Assembly (NCBI GenBank): GCA_934569225.1
Contig: CAKTKC010000019.1
Span: 1-59,645, forward strand
Origin: an uncultured Oscillospiraceae bacterium
GTDB taxonomy: Bacteria; Bacillota; Clostridia; Oscillospirales; Oscillospiraceae
Reading direction: 5' to 3'
DNA: 59,645 nucleotides
The notes under the pieces were generated by a model. That model did not search any database. It saw nothing but the letters and a program-made list of their open reading frames with translations, and was not told the DNA's origin. Both the position numbers and the translations under genes were made by a program. Of the stretch, positions 51,900 through 59,645 are shown piece by piece. Position 1 is the stretch's first letter. Every line of letters starts with the position of its first letter.

Positions 51900-52808
51900 T
51901 TGCGCGTTGTGTTTATGGGTACGCCGGACATCGCGGCGACCTGCCTGAAAAAAATACTGACCGATGGCTTCGACGTAGTGGGCGTCTACACCCAGCCCGA
52001 CCGCCCCAAGGGACGGGGCATGAAGCTGGTGGCGTCTCCGGTGAAGGAGGTGGCCGTGGCCGCCGGAATTCCCGTGTTTCAGCCGGAAAATTTCCGGGAG
52101 GAGGAAACGGTGGAGGCGCTTCGCGCCTTGCAGCCGGACATCTGTGCCGTGGTGGCCTACGGGCGCATTCTGCCCCAGAAGGTGCTGGACGTGCCGAAAT
52201 ACGGCTGCATCAACATCCACGCCAGCCTGCTGCCCAAATACCGCGGCTCCGCCCCCTATCAGTGGGCGGTGCTGGACGGCCTGACGGAGACCGGCGTCAC
52301 CGCCATGTATCTGACCCGGGAAATGGACGCGGGGGATATCATTGACGTCTCCAAGACCCCCATCGGCGAAAACGAGACGGCGGGGGAGCTGCTGGATCAT
52401 CTGGCGGTGCTGGGTGCGGAACTGCTGAGCAAAACCCTGACCCGGTTTGAAAGCGGAAAGGTGCCTGCCACACCCCAGGATACGGCGGGGGTCAGCTATG
52501 CCCCCATGCTGGACAAGTCCATGTGTCCCATCGACTGGACGAAGACGGCGCAGCAGGTGCATAACCACGTCCGGGGGCTGCATCCCTGGCCGGTGGCGAC
52601 CATGGAATTGCAGGGCAAAACCTTCAAAGTCCACGAAACCCGTGTGGTGGAGGGCAGCGGCAAGCCTGGCGAAATCTTAAGTCTGACGAAGACCGGACTG
52701 CGCATCGCCTGTGGCGAGGGCGCGGTGGAGGTTACTTCTCTGCAAGCCGAGGGCGGCAAGCGCATGGCGGCGCCCGATTATTTCCGGGGTCATCCCCTGG
52801 AGCACTGA
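51900..52808 (+). CDS. fmt: methionyl-tRNA formyltransferase
   Basis: 302 residues: MRVVFMGTPDIAATCLKKIL start, YTQPDRPKGRGMKL near 38, and the hallmark ASLLPKYRGSAPYQWAVLDG near 108 with the catalytic Asn/His/Asp set (CINIHASLLP). A C-terminal OB domain follows after about 205. TTG start with GGAGGG upstream. Overlaps rsmB by one base (TGATG). Confidence 0.96.
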   Translation: MRVVFMGTPDIAATCLKKILTDGFDVVGVYTQPDRPKGRGMKLVASPVKEVAVAAGIPVFQPENFREEETVEALRALQPDICAVVAYGRILPQKVLDVPKYGCINIHASLLPKYRGSAPYQWAVLDGLTETGVTAMYLTREMDAGDIIDVSKTPIGENETAGELLDHLAVLGAELLSKTLTRFESGKVPATPQDTAGVSYAPMLDKSMCPIDWTKTAQQVHNHVRGLHPWPVATMELQGKTFKVHETRVVEGSGKPGEILSLTKTGLRIACGEGAVEVTSLQAEGGKRMAAPDYFRGHPLEH

Positions 52809-54121
52809 TGGGCGCAAGAGAAACGGCGCTGAACGCGCTGATCGCCTGCCGCAAAGGCGGCGCATGGTCAAATGCCGTGCTGAAAGATTATATCGCCCGG
52901 GATCGTCTGCCCCCCAGGGACGCGGCGCTGGCCACGCGGCTGTGCTACGGCGTCCTGCAAAACCGGAACAAGCTGGATTTTATTCTTCAACAGCTCCTGA
53001 CGGGGCGGCTGAAAGACCTCCATCCCGTGGTGCGGGATATCCTCCATCTGGGGCTGTACCAGATCTACGAGCTGGATAAAGTCCCCGAAAGCGCCGCCGT
53101 GAACGAATCGGTGACGCTGACGAAAAAATACTGCAAAAATCCGAAGGCCGGGGCGCTGGTGAACGCCGTTCTGCGCAAAGCGGCGGCGACGAAGGGTGCC
53201 CTTAAGGAGCCGATGTCCTACGCCGACCGCTACAGTCACCCGGACGAGCTGATTTCCCTGTTGAAAGCCAATCTGCCCAAGGGAAAGCTGGAACCCATGC
53301 TCATTGCCGACAACGCCGCACCCCAGACGGTGGTGCAGGTGAACACCCTCCGGATTTCCACGGAGGAACTGGCCGAGCGGCTGAACCGGGAGCATGTCAG
53401 CGCTAAGCCCTATGAGTGGATGGCGGACTGTCTGGTGCTGTCCGGCACGGGAAGCTTAGAGCAGCTGCCGGCATTCCGGGAAGGGCTGTTTTATGTGCAG
53501 GATCCGGCGGCAAAGCTCAGCGTTCTGTGCGCGGGACTGCCGGAATCCGGTGGAAACGTGCTGGACTGCTGTGCGGCACCGGGAGGCAAGAGCTTCGCTG
53601 CGGCCATTGCCATGGGCGGTAAGGGAAGCATCGTTTCCTGCGACATATATCCCCACAAAACTGCCCTGATCGAAAACGGCGCGGCACGTCTGGGGCTGAC
53701 GAACATTACGGCGCGGCAGCAGGACGCGTCCCAGACCGTGCCGGAGTGGGTCGGCGCTATGGACACCGTCATTGCCGACGTGCCCTGCTCCGGCCTGGGC
53801 ATCATCCGGAAGAAGCCGGATATCCGATACAAGAACCTGAAAGAGCTGGAAAATCTTCCGGCCTTGCAGTTAAAAATTCTGGAAACCCAGGCGTTCTACG
53901 TAAAGCCCGGCGGCACGCTGCTGTATTCCACCTGCACCGTGCTGAAACGGGAAAATGAGGACGTGGTTTCCGCATTCCTGGCAGCGCATGGCGAATTCAC
54001 GACGGAACCGCTGCCGCTGCCGGATGTATTTCCCAAAAACGAAACCGGGATGCTCACCCTGATTCCCGGCGAGTATGACACCGACGGCTTCTTTATCTGC
54101 CGTCTGCGGAGAAAAGCATGA
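52808..54121 (+). CDS. rsmB: 16S rRNA (cytosine-967-C5)-methyltransferase RsmB
   Basis: 437 residues. The NusB-like domain covers 1-140 (ALNALIACRKGGAWSNAVLK, LHPVVRDILHLGLYQIYELD). The SAM-dependent domain has LDCCAAPGGKSFAAAIAMGG near 255, ADVPCSGLGIIRKKPDIRY near 320 (second catalytic Cys motif PCSG) and LLYSTCTVLKRENEDVV near 375 (nucleophile Cys). Standard neighbour of fmt and rlmN. Confidence 0.96.
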   Translation: MGARETALNALIACRKGGAWSNAVLKDYIARDRLPPRDAALATRLCYGVLQNRNKLDFILQQLLTGRLKDLHPVVRDILHLGLYQIYELDKVPESAAVNESVTLTKKYCKNPKAGALVNAVLRKAAATKGALKEPMSYADRYSHPDELISLLKANLPKGKLEPMLIADNAAPQTVVQVNTLRISTEELAERLNREHVSAKPYEWMADCLVLSGTGSLEQLPAFREGLFYVQDPAAKLSVLCAGLPESGGNVLDCCAAPGGKSFAAAIAMGGKGSIVSCDIYPHKTALIENGAARLGLTNITARQQDASQTVPEWVGAMDTVIADVPCSGLGIIRKKPDIRYKNLKELENLPALQLKILETQAFYVKPGGTLLYSTCTVLKRENEDVVSAFLAAHGEFTTEPLPLPDVFPKNETGMLTLIPGEYDTDGFFICRLRRKA

Positions 54122-55152
54122 ATCTGAAATCCATGACCCTGCCGGAGCTGACGGCGGTTCTGAAAGAGCTGGGGCAGCCCCAGTTCCGCGCTAAACAGGT
54201 TTACACCTGGCTGCACAAGGGGGTCCGCACCTATGACGAAATGACGAACCTGCCCGAGTCCCTCCGGGACACGCTGGCGCGGGAATATCCCATCTGCGCC
54301 CCGAAGGTGGTGCGCAGACAGGAATCCGCACGGGACGGCACGATCAAATACCTCTGGGAGCTGTCCGATGGCAACTGCGTGGAGACGGTGCTGATGCGCT
54401 ATCACTACGGGAACACCGTGTGCATCTCCACGGAGGTTGGCTGCCGCATGGGCTGCGCCTTCTGCGCCTCCACCATCGGCGGACTTGTGCGGCGGCTGGA
54501 GCCCTATGAAATGCTGGACGAGGTGCTGTTTACACAGGTGGACTCCGGCCTGCCCGTTTCCCACATCGTGCTGATGGGCATTGGGGAGCCGCTGGACAAT
54601 TTTGACAATGTGATGCGCTTTCTGGAGCTGGTGAACAGCCCGGAGGGCATGAACATTTCCATGCGGCACATCAGTCTCAGCACCTGCGGTCTGGTGCCGA
54701 AAATCGACGAGCTGGCGAAGCGGAAATTGCAGCTGACGCTGTCGGTTTCCCTCCACGCGCCCAACGACGAAGTGCGAAACCGGATCATGCCGGTGAACAA
54801 GGCCTATCCCAGCGAGGAGCTGCTGGCGGCCTGCCGCCGGTACTATCAGGCGACCTCCCGGCGGATTTCCTTTGAGTACGCCATGATCGACGGGGTCAAC
54901 GACCGCCCGGAGGACGCCAAGGAGCTGCTCCGGCGGTTAAAAGGGCTGCCTGCCCACTTCAATCTGATCCCGCTGAACCATGTGGAGGAAAGCCCCCTGA
55001 AGCCCAGTACCCGGGCGGCAGTGGCGGCGTTTCAGAAAACCCTGGAGGACGGCGGCATCACCGCCACCGTCCGCAGAACCCTGGGGGGCGATATCGACGC
55101 CTCCTGCGGGCAGCTGAGACGAAAGTACAATCAAAGTAAAGAGAATCGATAG
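54118..55152 (+). CDS. rlmN: dual-specificity 23S rRNA A2503/tRNA A37 C2-methyltransferase RlmN
   Basis: 344-residue radical SAM enzyme: the cluster motif CRMGCAFCAST near 112, MGIGEPLDNFDNVMRFLELV near 160, and a catalytic Cys near the C-terminus (GGDIDASCGQLRRKY). Overlaps rsmB by 4 bases. The intact second Cys and GEPLDN loop are as in RlmN rather than Cfr resistance enzymes. Confidence 0.95.
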   Translation: MNLKSMTLPELTAVLKELGQPQFRAKQVYTWLHKGVRTYDEMTNLPESLRDTLAREYPICAPKVVRRQESARDGTIKYLWELSDGNCVETVLMRYHYGNTVCISTEVGCRMGCAFCASTIGGLVRRLEPYEMLDEVLFTQVDSGLPVSHIVLMGIGEPLDNFDNVMRFLELVNSPEGMNISMRHISLSTCGLVPKIDELAKRKLQLTLSVSLHAPNDEVRNRIMPVNKAYPSEELLAACRRYYQATSRRISFEYAMIDGVNDRPEDAKELLRRLKGLPAHFNLIPLNHVEESPLKPSTRAAVAAFQKTLEDGGITATVRRTLGGDIDASCGQLRRKYNQSKENR

Positions 55153-55172
55153 AAAAAAGGGGGCGCGAGCCT

Positions 55173-55904
55173 ATGCAGAGCTGGGGATTGACCGATCCCG
55201 GTTGTGTCCGGAAACAGAATCAGGATTCCTACAAAATTGAACAGCTTGACCGCGGCAACCTGCTGTGCATCGTCTGCGACGGCATGGGCGGCGCCAAATC
55301 CGGAAACATTGCCAGTTCTCTGGCGGTGGATGTGTTTGTGGAGGAAGTCCGCCGCTGCTGGAAGCCCGTTATGGAGCAGGACAAGGTTGACCAGATGCTC
55401 CGCAGCGCAGTGAAGCTGGCGAACTTCACCGTGTATGACCAGTCCCGGCAGTTCGAGGAATTCGACGGCATGGGCACCACGCTGGTGGCGGTGATGGTGC
55501 GCGGCCGGAAGGCGACTGTGGTCAATGTAGGCGACAGCCGCGCCTATCACGTGGGCAAAAGCGGCATCCGTCAGGTGACCAAGGATCACTCCCTGGTGCA
55601 GATGATGGTGGACAGGGGAGATCTGACCCCGGAGGTGGCAAAAAGCTACCCCGGCAAGAACTTCATCACCCGCGCCATCGGCACGGAGACCACCGTCCTG
55701 TGCGACATCTTCCACCTGGACGTGGGCAAGGGAGATTATCTGCTGCTGTGCAGCGACGGACTGAGCAATCTTTTAGACGATCAGGAAATCCTTTTCGAGG
55801 TCGTCCACGGCGTTTACAAGCAGAACTGCTGCAAGCGTCTATTAAATATCGCCAAAAACCGGGGCGCGCCGGACAATGTCACCAGCGTGCTGATCGCCGT
55901 TTGA
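55173..55904 (+). CDS. prpC: PP2C-family Ser/Thr phosphatase PrpC
   Basis: 243 residues: GLTDPGCVRKQNQDSYKI start, metal-binding CDGMGGAKSG near 35, GMGTTLVAVMVRGRKATVVN near 100 with VGDSRAY, TKDHSLVQ near 140, LLLCSDGLSNLL near 190 and APDNVTSVLIAV at the end. Removes phosphate from targets of the following PASTA kinase. Confidence 0.95.
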   Translation: MQSWGLTDPGCVRKQNQDSYKIEQLDRGNLLCIVCDGMGGAKSGNIASSLAVDVFVEEVRRCWKPVMEQDKVDQMLRSAVKLANFTVYDQSRQFEEFDGMGTTLVAVMVRGRKATVVNVGDSRAYHVGKSGIRQVTKDHSLVQMMVDRGDLTPEVAKSYPGKNFITRAIGTETTVLCDIFHLDVGKGDYLLLCSDGLSNLLDDQEILFEVVHGVYKQNCCKRLLNIAKNRGAPDNVTSVLIAV

Positions 55905-55931
55905 GTACCGGGAAAGGAGCAATATCTGAAT

Positions 55932-57992
55932 ATGGATCAATATATTGGACGGCTCTTGGACGACCGGTACGAAATTCTGGAGATCATCGGTACCGGCGGC
56001 ATGGCCGTCGTCTATAAGGCGCGGGATCACCGGCTGAACCGGCTGGTGGCCGTCAAAATACTCAAGGATGAATTCGCACGGGATGAGGAATTCCGCCGCC
56101 GGTTCCGCGCCGAGGGTGAAGCCGTGGCCATGCTGAGCCATCCCAACATCGTGCAGGTCTACGACGTTTCCGCCTCCGACAGCGCCAATTACATCGTCAT
56201 GGAGCTGATCGACGGCATTTCCCTCAAGCAGTACATGGAGAAAAAAGGGGTGCTCAACTGGAAGGAGACGCTGCATTTTGCCATGCAGATCGCCAAGGGC
56301 TTAGAGCACGCCCACAGCCGGGGGATCATCCACCGGGACATCAAGCCCCATAACGTCATGGTGCTGAAAAACGGCTCGGTCAAGGTGATGGACTTTGGCA
56401 TTGCCCGGGTCATGAGCAAGAGTAACACCCTGACGAAGGAAGCCCTGGGCAGCGTCCATTACATCTCCCCGGAGCAGGCCAAGGGCGGCCACACCGACAA
56501 CCGTTCCGACATTTACTCCCTGGCCGTTGTCATGTACGAAATGATGACCGGCCGCCCGCCCTACGACGGGGAATCCCCTGTGGCGGTTGCCATCCAGCAC
56601 ATCAACGGCGGCGCGCCGCTGCCTTCCACCCTGAACCCCAACATTCCCAGAGGTCTGGAGCAGATCATCATGAAGGGCATGGCGCTGGAGGTCAACGACC
56701 GGTACGTCTCCGCCACGGAAATGCTCCATGATATGGAGGAATTCCGGCAGAACCCGGACATGATCTTCGATTACCACACCATGGTGGACGACGCCACGCG
56801 GGTGCTTCCCAACCTTTCCCGCGGTATGACCACGGCGGAGAAAAAGGTGCAGGCCAAAACCGGAGCGGCTCCCCTCCGGACGTCCTCGGACAGCATCCGC
56901 CTGCACCAGAACGCACAGGCGGGGCAGGACAACGAGTCCATCCGCCGCGCCCAGCAGCGCCGTCAGGCGCAGCAGCAGCAGCGCAAAGAGGAACGCAAGG
57001 AGGAACGCAGCCGGGTTGCCACCACGGCCATCGTGGTTTGCAGCGCCGTGGCGGTCATTGCCATTTTCGTTTTCCTGATTGCCCTGTTCAACGGCGCTCT
57101 GCTGAGCAAGGAGAAGGCGCTGGTGGATGTTCCCTATCTGGTGGGAAGCGTTTACGACGAAAATCTGGCGTCCCAGTACCCGGACTTTGCCATCAAGCTT
57201 CAGCAGCAGTACGACGACACCCGGCCGAAGGGAGAAATCCTTCATACGGAACCCTCCGGCGGCAGCAAGGTGGTCAAAGGCTCGGAGCTTTGGCTCACCG
57301 TCAGCCTGGGGCAGCGGCCGGAAGCCAAAACCATGGATAATTTCGTAGGCACCAGTGCGGAGGAAGCCAAGTCCATCCTGCTGGGGCAGGGCTTTGAGCC
57401 CATTACCCGCAACGAGATCAGCTACGTATACGAGGTGGGGCAGGTCATTCGCACGGAGCCGTCCGTCGGTACGGAAATGACGGCGGGACAGACGGTGTAC
57501 ATCTATGTCAGCACTGGCCCGGACGTGATCACGGCGAAAATGCTCAACGTGATGGGGCTGGATGTGGACAAGGCCAAGGAGCTGCTGGGTCAGGCGGGCT
57601 TCAGCAATATCAAGACCGAGGAGGTGGAGAGCCTGAAACCCAAGGGCGAGGTCATCCACCAGTCGGCGGCGAAGAACGAGGAGATCGACGTCAACACGGA
57701 GATCGTTCTGCAAATCTCCAAAGGGCCGGAGGAAACCACAGGCCCCACCCAGGCCACGACCCCCAAAGACCCCAACGAGCCGGTGACCATCGGGGTGCAG
57801 TTCTCCCTGCCGGAACGGGATGAGCCGTACATTCTGAGCATTTTCCTGAACGGCAAGGAGGTCATCGAGTCCCGGGAGATCGTGCCGGGAACATCCAGTT
57901 TTGTCTGCGACCTGACAGGCACCGGAACCCAGACCTATGACATTTACATCGACGGAGAATTCTACCAGTCCAAGGAAGTGCCGTTTAATTGA
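55932..57992 (+). CDS. prkC: PASTA-domain Ser/Thr protein kinase (PrkC/Stk1)
   Basis: 686 residues. The kinase domain covers 1-270: GTGGMAVVYKARDHRLNRLV with the ATP Lys in VAVKILKDEF, HRDIKPHNVMVLKNGSVKVM near 134, DFGIARVM, SVHYISPEQAKGGHTDNRSD. A linker rich in Gln/Arg/Glu follows, then a membrane helix near 362-386, then three PASTA repeats (about 400-465, 466-535, 537-605) and a Thr/Pro linker to a final beta-rich domain. PASTA repeats sense peptidoglycan fragments or lipid II. Fourth canonical PASTA is absent; the last 60 residues are different. Confidence 0.95.
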   Translation: MDQYIGRLLDDRYEILEIIGTGGMAVVYKARDHRLNRLVAVKILKDEFARDEEFRRRFRAEGEAVAMLSHPNIVQVYDVSASDSANYIVMELIDGISLKQYMEKKGVLNWKETLHFAMQIAKGLEHAHSRGIIHRDIKPHNVMVLKNGSVKVMDFGIARVMSKSNTLTKEALGSVHYISPEQAKGGHTDNRSDIYSLAVVMYEMMTGRPPYDGESPVAVAIQHINGGAPLPSTLNPNIPRGLEQIIMKGMALEVNDRYVSATEMLHDMEEFRQNPDMIFDYHTMVDDATRVLPNLSRGMTTAEKKVQAKTGAAPLRTSSDSIRLHQNAQAGQDNESIRRAQQRRQAQQQQRKEERKEERSRVATTAIVVCSAVAVIAIFVFLIALFNGALLSKEKALVDVPYLVGSVYDENLASQYPDFAIKLQQQYDDTRPKGEILHTEPSGGSKVVKGSELWLTVSLGQRPEAKTMDNFVGTSAEEAKSILLGQGFEPITRNEISYVYEVGQVIRTEPSVGTEMTAGQTVYIYVSTGPDVITAKMLNVMGLDVDKAKELLGQAGFSNIKTEEVESLKPKGEVIHQSAAKNEEIDVNTEIVLQISKGPEETTGPTQATTPKDPNEPVTIGVQFSLPERDEPYILSIFLNGKEVIESREIVPGTSSFVCDLTGTGTQTYDIYIDGEFYQSKEVPFN

Positions 57993-58882
57993 GTATGGAA
58001 AAACAGCGTACCGGGCGGATCGTCCGTTCCATCAGCGGATTTTATGACGTGCAGACGGGAGACGCGGTGATTACCTGCCGCGCCCGGGGCATTCTGCGAA
58101 GGGAAAACTGCACGCCCCTTACCGGCGACATGGTCAGTATCACCGTGGAGCGGGGGAAGGGCATGGTGGAAAAGGTGCTGCCCCGGCGCAACTGCTTCGT
58201 CCGCCCCGCCGTCGCCAACATTGACGCGCTGGTGGTATTCGCGGCCAACGTCAACCCGGTGACGGAGCCGTTTCTCATCGACCGGGTGGCGGCCATTGCG
58301 GGAGATCAGGAAGTGCCGGTCTACCTGTGCGTCAACAAGTGCGACCTTGACCCGGCGGTGGATCTGGTGCGCATCTACCGGAACGCCGGTTTCCCTGTCA
58401 TCTGCACCAGTGCCGAGACCGGCGGCGGTGTGGAGACGCTTCGGACGCTGATCCGGGGCAAGCTGGTGGCCTTCACCGGAAATTCCGGCGTGGGCAAAAG
58501 CAGCATTCTCAACCGTTTGGCGCCGGAACTGAAGCTCTCCACCGGAGAGGTTTCCGAAAAGCTCGGCCGCGGGCGGCACACCACCCGGCACGTGGAGCTG
58601 TACAGTCTGGGCGACGATACCTTCGTCATGGACACTCCCGGCTTTTCCTCCTTCGACACCGACGAAATGGACGTGATCCTCAAGGAGAATCTCCAGTACG
58701 CCTTCGCGGATTTTGGAGAATACCTGGGGAAGTGCCGCTTTGACGACTGCACCCACCGCAAGGAGCCGGGCTGCGCCGTCCGGGAAGCCTGCGGGGAAGG
58801 GAAGATCGAAAAGACCCGGTACGAAAGCTACCTGAAGCTGTACGAAAAGGCAAGCCAGGTCAAAGCCTGGGAGCTGAAATAA
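57989..58882 (+). CDS. rsgA: ribosome small-subunit GTPase RsgA
   Basis: 297 residues with the circularly permuted GTPase order: an N-terminal OB domain (about 8-70), G4 YLCVNKCDLDP near 112, G1 GNSGVGKSSILNRL near 167, G3 MDTPGFSSFDTDEM near 212, and the zinc site CRFDDCTHRKEPGCAV near 250. Matures the 30S subunit. Start is TTG at 57,989 (overlapping the kinase stop) or ATG two codons later. rpe and thiN, the usual next genes, are absent. Confidence 0.95.
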   Translation: MSMEKQRTGRIVRSISGFYDVQTGDAVITCRARGILRRENCTPLTGDMVSITVERGKGMVEKVLPRRNCFVRPAVANIDALVVFAANVNPVTEPFLIDRVAAIAGDQEVPVYLCVNKCDLDPAVDLVRIYRNAGFPVICTSAETGGGVETLRTLIRGKLVAFTGNSGVGKSSILNRLAPELKLSTGEVSEKLGRGRHTTRHVELYSLGDDTFVMDTPGFSSFDTDEMDVILKENLQYAFADFGEYLGKCRFDDCTHRKEPGCAVREACGEGKIEKTRYESYLKLYEKASQVKAWELK

Positions 58883-58896
58883 TAAGAAGCGCAGCA

Positions 58897-59017
58897 CCCC
58901 TTGCCTCTCCCTTTGGGAGAGGTGGACGAGCGAAGCGAGGACGGAGAGGGGAAACCAGGGTGCAATACCCTCTCAGTCACCTTCGGTGACAGCTCGCCCA
59001 GAGGGAGAGCCAAGGGG
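58897..59017. repeat. 121-bp MITE/REP-like element with terminal inverted repeats
   Basis: The ends CCCCTTGCCTCTCCCTTTGGG and CCCAGAGGGAGAGCCAAGGGG are 21-bp inverted repeats with two mismatches, flanked by GCAGCA/CTGC. The interior has GACGAGCGAAGCGAGGACGG and the stem GTCACC-TTCG-GGTGAC. It contains no ORF. Elements with this look recur between genes in Oscillospiraceae genomes as far as I recall. Confidence 0.7.
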
Positions 59018-59118
59018 CTGCATACGTTGGCACGAGAAATGGAGCGTATCTGTGCCGATACGCTCCATTCGCTGTTTTATGATCCCCTTTTAAATGGCAA
59101 GAAGCTTTTTTTGCAAAT

Positions 59119-59337
59119 TCAGAACCGGTTATCGTCGGGGAAATGCTCCATAATGTCCTCAACCCGGCATTGCAGGATGTTGCAGAGCTTGTCTATGGTA
59201 TTGACCTCCACGTTTTCGTTGCGCCGGAGCCGGTTGAGCTGGGAGCGGTTTACATTATAATAAGTATAAAGATCATACTGCGAAACGCCCCGCTGCTTCA
59301 TGGTCTGCCACAGACGGTCGTATGTTATCATATTCAT
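59119..59337 (-). CDS. small Cro/C1-type helix-turn-helix regulator
   Basis: 72 residues that are almost only an XRE domain: YDRLWQTMKQRGVSQYDLYT, YYNVNRSQLNRLRRNENVEV, NTIDKLCNILQCRVEDIMEH. Single-domain regulators of this kind are common in clostridial genomes; the target is unknown. The gene points away from the strong promoter at 59,482. Confidence 0.85.
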   Translation of the reverse strand: MNMITYDRLWQTMKQRGVSQYDLYTYYNVNRSQLNRLRRNENVEVNTIDKLCNILQCRVEDIMEHFPDDNRF

Positions 59338-59481
59338 CCCCCCGTCACTTCATTTTAATATGGATTCCTCCGAATTGCAACAAAAACCGTGTCCTTATAA
59401 GAACCCTGACGGAAGACAGAAGAATTCTCTGTTTTCACCGAAAATAAATACAAAACTTCGTGAAAAATTCTGAAAAAGTTC
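59338..59481. other. AT-rich divergent spacer
   Basis: Leader of the small regulator on the left and upstream region of the plus-strand promoter on the right. No gene seen. Confidence 0.4.
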
Positions 59482-59510
59482 TTGACAAATGGGGAAACAG
59501 ATGGTATCAT
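59482..59510 (+). promoter_or_regulatory. strong sigma-A promoter reading out of the window
   Basis: TTGACA and TATCAT with a 17-base spacer. The DNA after it (59,511-59,645) is GC-rich and starts with a GCGCGTG stem-like repeat; a short frame MMREIALKNGNFRGV is open to the end. It may be a structured RNA leader or a gene start. Confidence 0.65.
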
Positions 59511-59645
59511 AATCGAGCGCGTGTAGGGAGATTCTGCGCGTGCACTGCGATGATGCGGGAGATTGCGCTGAAAAACGGTAACTTCCGCGGAGTATGTCCG
59601 GTCATCGGGCGGCTGAACTGCTTCTGGAAGCGCTGGCGTATATCG

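Overview
The window reads as chromosomal DNA of a GC-rich member of the Clostridia, most likely an Oscillospiraceae-type gut anaerobe. The grounds are a Firmicutes-style housekeeping run (cdaA-cdaR, yicC-remA-gmk-rpoZ-priA-def-fmt-rsmB-rlmN-prpC-prkC-rsgA), oxygen-independent (Cbi-type) cobalamin genes, Gram-positive lipoproteins and an LPxTG surface protein, and many GTG/TTG starts with strong Shine-Dalgarno sequences. The taxonomic placement is inference; no rRNA or tRNA gene lies in the window.

Region 1 (about 1-18,330, minus strand) is one long cobamide operon under a cobalamin riboswitch. Reading leftward: sigma-A promoter, riboswitch, terminator, a lipoprotein cobaltochelatase (CbiK type), a second terminator, a two-repeat lipoprotein, a BtuFCD-type ABC importer, then cbiL, cbiA, cbiC, cbiD, cbiF, cbiG, cbiH, a cbiJ-cbiE-cbiT fusion, cbiB, cobD, cbiP/cobQ and an iPGM-like phosphatase. 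Together they cover most steps from precorrin-2/sirohydrochlorin to cobinamide phosphate. Nucleotide-loop genes (cobU, cobS, cobT) and the adenosyltransferase are not here.

Region 2 (about 18,330-28,300) is a scrap yard of decaying and mobile DNA: the tail of an oligopeptide ABC ATPase, an mgtC with an internal deletion and frameshift, a DMT permease that appears to lack two membrane helices, a promoter followed by a strongly structured non-coding stretch, a fragment of a DUF262 (GmrSD-type) gene, a regulator plus large serine recombinase interrupted by one in-frame TAA and flanked on both sides by arrays of perfect hairpins, a surface-protein fragment beside an intact LPQTG protein, and a stand-alone E2-like acyltransferase.

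Region 3 (about 28,260-42,900) starts and ends with two similar ECF sigma/membrane anti-sigma pairs. Between them lies a visibly less GC-rich minus-strand cluster: LysR regulator, two paralogous TIM-barrel PEP-hydrolase-like proteins, a complete branched-chain-type ABC importer (SBP, two ATPases, two permeases), a UPF0261/Tm-1 N-domain protein and an AbrB-family membrane protein. Its substrate is unknown. The plant antiviral protein Tm-1 is a fusion of the UPF0261 and PEP-hydrolase-like domains, so this cluster is the strongest candidate for an undescribed metabolic system here.

Region 4 (about 42,900-59,645) is core genome: a DUF3343/class V aminotransferase pair, the c-di-AMP synthase CdaA with its regulator CdaR, RseC-like protein, RNA, nucleotide, replication-restart and translation-maturation genes, and the PP2C phosphatase/PASTA kinase/RsgA trio. 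It ends with a 121-bp inverted-repeat (MITE-like) element, a small Cro/C1 regulator and a strong promoter reading out of the window.
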